DNA of 64,000 nucleotides from Microbacterium sp. STN6. GTDB lineage: Bacteria; Actinomycetota; Actinomycetes; Actinomycetales; Microbacteriaceae. How positions within the stretch are numbered: the stretch's first letter is position 1; each line of letters starts with the position of its first letter. The stretch is from positions 186,001 through 250,000 of the forward strand of contig NZ_JAPMIT010000003.1 in NCBI RefSeq assembly GCF_026410545.1, written 5' to 3'. Below, in pieces: positions 59,701 through 64,000 of this stretch. The position numbers and the translations under genes were made by a program. The notes beneath the pieces are model-generated. The model saw only the letters and a program-made list of their open reading frames with translations, was not told where the DNA came from and made no database searches.

Positions 59701-60108
59701 TCAGTACTCGGCGCGGACGCTGTACGAGGCGGGCCACGGGCAGCTGGAGAACATGGCGACGGGGTTTCCGCCCCCGTTGATGTAGATCCAGCCGCTTCTG
59801 TGTGTCCAGGGTGAGTATGGCCAGACCGCATTGCACGTGACGACGAAGCGCATGCTGCCGCTACCGCTGCACGCCGCCACCGCGCGACCGGTGCTCTGGT
59901 CGTAGCTCACCGAATGGCAGGACGTGGCCGCTTCCGCCGGCGCTGGTGCGCCGAGGAAGACGGCTGCCCCGGTGACTGCCGCCGCGGCGAGTGCGATGGC
60001 CGCAGCCGAACGCCGCGCCGACAAACGCTGCGCTGACGATAGCCGCGCGGCTGAGCGCCGCGCCGACAAACGCCCTGCTGAGTGCGTCTGGGTCTCCAGT
60101 GTGTTCAT
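59701..60108 (-). CDS. Small secreted protein with four cysteines, function unknown
   Basis: The 135-residue precursor begins with a long basic N-region that repeats RLSARRSAA and RLSSAQ (DNA repeat of GCGCCGACAAACGC type). Then come a hydrophobic core (AIALAAAAVTGAAVFLGAPA) and a likely cleavage after PAEAA near 61. The mature part of about 75 residues has four cysteines (TSCHSV, AACSGS, VTCNAV, SSCPWP), probably two disulfides, and many aromatic residues (VWPYSPWTHRSGWIYINGGG). I do not recognise a family. ATG 60108 has AGGGAAG upstream. A tandem GATTGGGTGTGGCGG repeat follows the stop. Confidence 0.72.
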   Translation of the reverse strand: MNTLETQTHSAGRLSARRSAARLSSAQRLSARRSAAAIALAAAAVTGAAVFLGAPAPAEAATSCHSVSYDQSTGRAVAACSGSGSMRFVVTCNAVWPYSPWTHRSGWIYINGGGNPVAMFSSCPWPASYSVRAEY

Positions 60109-60344
60109 GATTCTTCCCTTCCAGATCTGCTCCAGTCGGGAATGCGACGGGTGTCGCGCCTGAAGACGCGGTCGGCGTAACGCCGATCCTCTTGCCGATG
60201 AGTGTGAACCCGGAACGGGCGCCCGGCAAGATGCCAGCACTGTTTGCTCCGCCACCGCCGCGACCGCACCTGCAGCACCACTGCCACCGCCGCGACCGCC
60301 ACCGCCGCGACCGCCACCGGCGGCCCCCGCGAGTGCCACCGCGC
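60109..60344. other. Intergenic stretch with GC trinucleotide-like repeats
   Basis: No gene seen. At about 60248-60330 there are repeated CCGCCGCGACCGCCA-type units upstream of the secreted-protein gene and downstream of the HNH gene. No clear terminator or promoter was found. Confidence 0.5.
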
Positions 60345-61901
60345 TCACGCCGCCCGGCGTCTGCGGCTCACCGGCATGTTGGCGGGATGCGTACTCGCAC
60401 GCCGCCATTTCTGAGCTCGGTCGAGCCAGGGCGGTGCCTTGATCTGAGGCACGCCCTCGACCATTCGGATCTTCCAGCCGGATTCCTCGATGTCATGATG
60501 GCATCGCCAGCACAGCAGCACGCCGTTGTCGACGTCTGTCTTGCCACCGGCAAACCAGGGAACGACGTGGTGCACTTCGGTCCACTGCGCCGGCGCACCG
60601 CAGCCCGGGATGAGGCAGTGCGCGCCGTCACGCGCCTCGATCGCCCTGCGTTGCCTCTTCGAGAAGCAGCGTTGCGTCACACCGAGATGGAGAACCTCTC
60701 CACCGTCTCCGATAACCACCGGCTGGTATCCACCGCGGCAGATCATCTGCCGCACCGTACGAAGCGAGACAGCATCGGCATGCCCGTCGACCCATCCGAC
60801 GCCGACACCAGCGTCGAGGTCGCTCGCATTGACGTGCACCATCACGGTCGGCGCTCCGCCGCCGTGTGATGGCGTTTCAGGCGCACGAGCGGCGAGGTCA
60901 AAGACGCCCCTCAACACGTCGGCCCGCTTCTCGTCGGAAGACCGCATGTCCAGGTGCCGGGGGCTGCGCTCGTCGGCATCCGCTGTGCCGTCGGCGCTTG
61001 GGTCGCTCTGGCTACTCTGCTCGCGCTGGCCCGCGCTATGCCCGGCGCCGTCCTGCCCGTCTGCGCCCCGCTCACCTGAGCTCTGCTCGGCTGTGCGCTG
61101 CTCTTCTTCGCTCGGGAAAGAGGTGCCGGCACGCGCTGAAATGTACGCACCGAACACGCCATCCATGATGCCGCGAAGATCGGGGGTGACGGCGCCTCGC
61201 AAGGGATACACGCCGTCTTTCAGCCGGCCGAATCCGATGCGGCTGCGCGGTTCCATGACCGAAGATTCCGGCGCAGCGCCGTCCGGGTCCAACCGAGCAC
61301 ACCACACCTGTACCTGCTGCCTCACCTGATCGGCGGGGAACCGCAGCCCGGCGCCGGGAAGATTCGCCGTCTCGTCGGTAACCTGCCCGGTCGCGCAGGA
61401 AACGAGGGCGCGTTCTGCCGCCGCGTAGTGCTCTGCCTCGGCCCTCAGCTGGATGGGCGCGAGCCCGTGAGTGATCGCTTCGGCCGATTCCACCCCGAGC
61501 TCACCACGCCAGAAGCTCTGGGCGACCGCGGGGAATCGAGAAGGGGTTGTGCTCACGAGGTCACGGTGGGCACAGATGAGGTCGCCGAGGCGAACGCGCT
61601 TCACGACCTCGCGCCGAGAGACGCCTGTCAGCCTCGTGAGAAAGTCGACCGCGGTGCGGCACCCGTACCTGGCGCTCAGCCCATTCGGGCCGAGCGCGGG
61701 CAATGAGCGATTGTCGACCTCAGCGGCGAGACCGGTACGCGCCGCATCGAGACGGCGACCCAGATCTTCAGCCGCCTGGGTAAGCGTGACCACGTCGTCA
61801 TCGCTGAAACCCGTGAAGCCCTTGTCTCCGAACAGCATCGAGATCGCACCGGCGGCCTGAGCGATCAGCTCACCGCGGTCTCTCTCGTCGCTTTCATTCA
61901 T
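60345..61901 (-). CDS. DUF222 / HNH endonuclease (13E12 repeat family)
   Basis: The 518-residue protein has an N-terminal DUF222 region (about 15-400; LTRLTGVSRREVVKRVRLGD, HGLAPIQLRAEAEHYAAAER), a low-complexity acidic and Gln/Ser segment (about 265-315), and a C-terminal HNH nuclease: CLIPGCGAPAQWTEVHHVVP followed by W-F-A-G-G-K-T-D-V-D-N-G and C-W-R-C-H-H. Members are numerous in actinobacterial genomes (13E12 family). A LexA-type box lies 20-35 bases upstream of ATG 61901, so it is probably DNA-damage inducible. Role (mobile element, repair or conflict) unknown. Confidence 0.9.
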   Translation of the reverse strand: MNESDERDRGELIAQAAGAISMLFGDKGFTGFSDDDVVTLTQAAEDLGRRLDAARTGLAAEVDNRSLPALGPNGLSARYGCRTAVDFLTRLTGVSRREVVKRVRLGDLICAHRDLVSTTPSRFPAVAQSFWRGELGVESAEAITHGLAPIQLRAEAEHYAAAERALVSCATGQVTDETANLPGAGLRFPADQVRQQVQVWCARLDPDGAAPESSVMEPRSRIGFGRLKDGVYPLRGAVTPDLRGIMDGVFGAYISARAGTSFPSEEEQRTAEQSSGERGADGQDGAGHSAGQREQSSQSDPSADGTADADERSPRHLDMRSSDEKRADVLRGVFDLAARAPETPSHGGGAPTVMVHVNASDLDAGVGVGWVDGHADAVSLRTVRQMICRGGYQPVVIGDGGEVLHLGVTQRCFSKRQRRAIEARDGAHCLIPGCGAPAQWTEVHHVVPWFAGGKTDVDNGVLLCWRCHHDIEESGWKIRMVEGVPQIKAPPWLDRAQKWRRASTHPANMPVSRRRRAA

Positions 61902-61920
61902 GACTCCATTGTCTCAAGAT

Positions 61921-61936
61921 TCGAACATATGTTCTA
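61921..61936. promoter_or_regulatory. SOS box (LexA-binding site) of the HNH gene
   Basis: TCGAACATATGTTCTA contains the perfect dyad GAACATATGTTC and fits the Gram-positive/actinobacterial LexA consensus CGAAC-N4-GTTCG at all but the last base. It stands 20 bases upstream of the DUF222/HNH start. Confidence 0.85.
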
Positions 61937-62060
61937 TAGATTGGCGGAATCTGTGGAGAAGTAGCTGGGGAGTTGGGTGTGGAGGACGAGTGGGGGACGG
62001 AGGAGGCCAGGCGACGGGTCGCGCAAGGGGGAAGCAGGGCCACCAAGGAGCGGGAGAAGA

Positions 62061-62205
62061 GGTCTCGATACGCGCGCCTCACGCGCCACTCGACCAGCCA
62101 GCGGGAGACCGCTACACGACAGTCTCGACACCCGAGCCTCACGCGCAACTCGACCAGCGGGAGAGCGCCGCTCAACCACCGAGAGAGCGCCGCTCGACCA
62201 CCGAA
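62061..62205. repeat. Diverged hairpin repeat copies and a 20-bp duplication
   Basis: Two variant copies with ends TCTCGAKACS and AACTCGACCAG at 62061-62096 and 62121-62157. Two copies of GAGAGCGCCGCTCRACCACC follow. They fill the spacer of 61937-62213 between the divergent-looking SOS box and the end of the beta-lactamase-like gene; no gene is seen there. Confidence 0.7.
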
Positions 62206-62213
62206 GAGACGCC

Positions 62214-63113
62214 TCAGTGCACGTACTCCAGCAAATCGAGGCCGACCACGCGCATCCCTTCGAGAACTCCGAGGCGGCCCTCGAGGGTCGCGTCATCGAA
62301 GTAGGTCGAGACCGAGTACGCGACACCCGCCCGCGGCCCGCGCAACACGCCGACCTCGCTGTGCACGCCCGGCTCGGTGCCGGTCTTGTTCATGAGCATG
62401 ATGCCGTGATCCGCCGAGCGATGCGCGAGCGGATCGAGGCCGAACGCGCTGGCCACCATCGAGAGGTCCGCGTTCAGAGACAGCCACGAGACGACCCGAC
62501 GCGAGGTCTCGGCGTTCACGATCTCACCGCGAGCGAGGGCGGAGAACAGCCAGGTGAGCTCGTTCGCGCTGCCGACCGAGAGCTGCGGCGCGTCGTCGGG
62601 CCCGCGGTGCTCGCGCACGAGGTCCAGCAGTGCCGTGCGGGTCAGCCCGAGCGACTGGGTGCGCCGCGAGACGGCCTCCAGCCCCACCTGCCGCAGCAAC
62701 ACGTTGGTGGCGAGGTTGTCGTTGGTGGCGCCGACGAGCGCGGCGAGGTCCGCGACGGGCAGCTGGGGAGCACGCAAGTGCTGCCAGATGCCCGCATCCG
62801 TCACCGCGTCTTCCGGCGAACGCTCGAGCAGGTTCAGCGCCGAGACCGGGTCGGCCTGCATACGGGCCGCCACCTCGATGAGCAGCAGCACCTTGCCGAT
62901 GCTGGCGGTGGGCATGACCACGTGGTCATCGACCGAGAACACCACTGCGCCGGTGGTGAGGTCGGTGGCGCGCGCCGACACCTGCACGCCGTCGAGGGCG
63001 AGCTTGCCCAGCGCCGCGAACCCGCGCGAGAAGTTCTCATTGCTGTCAGCCCCACGGTGCCGCCCGCGCCGGGCGCTACGACGTGTGCGACGCTCCGACT
63101 CCTGAATGGGCAT
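62214..63113 (-). CDS. Class A beta-lactamase-like serine hydrolase
   Basis: The 299-residue protein has the penicillin-interacting motifs: S-x-x-K in MPTASIGKVLLLIEVA, an SDN-like GATNDNLATNVLL, and KTGT in LMNKTGTEPGVHSE. It lacks a recognisable signal peptide: the N-terminus is basic (ESERRTRRSARRGRHRG), so a cytosolic role or a wrong start is possible. ATG 63113 is chosen with low confidence; GTG 63215 is the alternative, with a TACCAT box five bases before it. The omega-loop ExxxN region reads LVREHRG. Whether it hydrolyses beta-lactams is unknown. Confidence 0.78.
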   Translation of the reverse strand: MPIQESERRTRRSARRGRHRGADSNENFSRGFAALGKLALDGVQVSARATDLTTGAVVFSVDDHVVMPTASIGKVLLLIEVAARMQADPVSALNLLERSPEDAVTDAGIWQHLRAPQLPVADLAALVGATNDNLATNVLLRQVGLEAVSRRTQSLGLTRTALLDLVREHRGPDDAPQLSVGSANELTWLFSALARGEIVNAETSRRVVSWLSLNADLSMVASAFGLDPLAHRSADHGIMLMNKTGTEPGVHSEVGVLRGPRAGVAYSVSTYFDDATLEGRLGVLEGMRVVGLDLLEYVH

Positions 63114-63366
63114 GGTCACGGCAGGGTGCAGTCCTTCAATCCGATTACGGATACGTTCCCCCCGCGCACTACTCGTGCCAGCGCGCTTAAGGGTTGTGCC
63201 CGCGCGCACCGACACTCTCGATGGTACCTAAGTCGACCCCGATTCGCGGGCACGGCGCGGTCCATTAACGAGCGGATGCGCGGGCCTCTCCACGCTCGCC
63301 AGGGCGACCCCCGGAATCCGCCACATGCACACCGCCACGCCCGTCAGCCGCACACCGCCACGCCCG
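63114..63366. other. Spacer between the M13 peptidase gene and the beta-lactamase-like gene
   Basis: 253 bases without a convincing gene. It holds a possible TACCAT -10 box (minus strand) in front of GTG 63215 and a short direct repeat of CACACCGCCACGCCCG at about 63325-63365. Confidence 0.4.
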
Positions 63367-64000
63367 CTACCAGATGCTGACGCGCTGCCCCGGATCGAGC
63401 CACAGCTCATCGTTCTCGCCGACGCCGAAGGTCTCGTAAAACGCGTCGATGTTGCGCACGATCTGGTTGCACCGGAATTCGTTCGGCGAGTGCGGGTCGA
63501 TCGCGAGCAGGCGGATCACCTCTTCGTCGCGCCCCTTCTGCTGCCACGCCTGCGCCCACGACAGGAAGAACCGTTCGGCGCCGGTCATGCCGTCGATCAC
63601 CTGCGGCTGAACGCCATTGAGCGAGATGAGGTAGGCCTTCCACGCGATGCCGAGCCCACCCAGGTCGCCGATGTTCTCGCCGATCGTGAGCGCCCCGTTC
63701 ACGTGGTGCTCGGGCACCTGCCGCGGCGCGAGCGCGTTGTACTGCGCGATGAGCGAGCCCGTGCGCTCCTCGAAGGCGGCGCGGTCGGCCTCGGTCCACC
63801 AGTCGGTGAGCCGCCCGTCGCCGTCGTACTTCGAGCCCTGGTCGTCGAAGCCGTGCCCGATCTCGTGCCCGATCACGGCGCCGATCGCCCCGTAGTTCGC
63901 CGCGTCGTCGCGTGCAGGATCGAAGAACGGGAACTGCAGGATCGCCGCCGGGAACACAATCTCGTTGAATCCCGGGTTGTAGTACGCGTTGATCGTCTGC
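63367..64000 (-). CDS. M13-family zinc metallopeptidase (neprilysin/PepO-like), N-terminus outside the window
   Basis: The last 211 residues or so are visible, open to the window edge. They contain the zinc motif HEIGHGFDDQGSKYDGDGRL, the third ligand region GENIGDLGGLGIAWKAY, NPGFNEIVFPAAILQFPFFD before it and the conserved C-terminal FRCNQIVRNIDAFYETFGV with the closing W of the family (QRVSIW). M13 peptidases (PepO, neprilysin) cleave oligopeptides. Location and start cannot be judged. Confidence 0.93.
   Translation of the reverse strand, partial: QTINAYYNPGFNEIVFPAAILQFPFFDPARDDAANYGAIGAVIGHEIGHGFDDQGSKYDGDGRLTDWWTEADRAAFEERTGSLIAQYNALAPRQVPEHHVNGALTIGENIGDLGGLGIAWKAYLISLNGVQPQVIDGMTGAERFFLSWAQAWQQKGRDEEVIRLLAIDPHSPNEFRCNQIVRNIDAFYETFGVGENDELWLDPGQRVSIW

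Overview
The window is high-GC actinobacterial DNA, most likely from the family Microbacteriaceae. The support is a coproporphyrin-type heme pathway (hemY/hemH/hemQ), a C50-type carotenoid cluster (crtE-B-I-Ye-Yf/Eb plus an MMPL exporter), many promoters of the TANNNT-N6-start leaderless type, and the very frequent octamer GCATCCGC/GCGGATGC. No tRNA, rRNA, insertion sequence, CRISPR array or prophage was seen. Both edges cut genes: putA on the left and an M13 peptidase on the right.

Layout. 1-7199: putA (bifunctional proline catabolism, 3' end outside), a START-like protein, an AlkA-type DNA glycosylase, a BBE-type flavoprotein, an acyl-CoA thioesterase and a siderophore-interacting reductase. 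7436-11293: the methylcitrate cycle genes prpD-prpB-prpC for propionyl-CoA disposal. 11368-20519: TMEM175-like channel, CPBP protease, PEBP protein, flavin/Rieske oxidoreductase, panD, an ABC transporter pair, an AcuI-like reductase, a flavin monooxygenase and a small unknown protein. 20613-25168: ROK regulator with a xylose-type ABC transporter (xylF, half-size ATPase, xylH). 25349-33733: a galactan module with LacI regulator, three-gene ABC importer, GH42 beta-galactosidase and secreted GH53 endo-galactanase. 33860-53896: a heme locus (hemL-hemB ... hemD-hemC-hemH-hemQ ... hemY-hemE, divergent hemA) interrupted between hemB and hemD by the carotenoid operon, its MarR regulator and a pyrimidine-dimer glycosylase. 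53921-64000: GNAT acetyltransferase, a Tat-type flavoprotein, methyltransferase, ferritin-like/VIT1 membrane protein, glyS, a small secreted Cys-rich protein, a DUF222/HNH protein behind a LexA-type SOS box, a class A beta-lactamase-like protein and an M13 metallopeptidase.

How the genes work together. Within operons the reading frames overlap by 1-4 bases (all six crt-operon genes; hemQ-H-C-D; hemE-Y), so translation is probably coupled. The sugar modules pair a regulator with uptake; the galactan module also holds the extracellular and the intracellular hydrolase.

The most unusual content is not a gene. A family of short imperfect hairpins, ends roughly GGTTTCGAGACG and CTCCTCAACC, is scattered through the window. 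Their central stems differ in sequence but stay self-complementary. Copies lie between genes, supply the stop codons of three genes, are read through in frame in putA and hemH (where they have been amplified into tandem peptide repeats), and border a duplicated prpB start. A second palindrome family with terminator features sits exactly between two convergent gene pairs.
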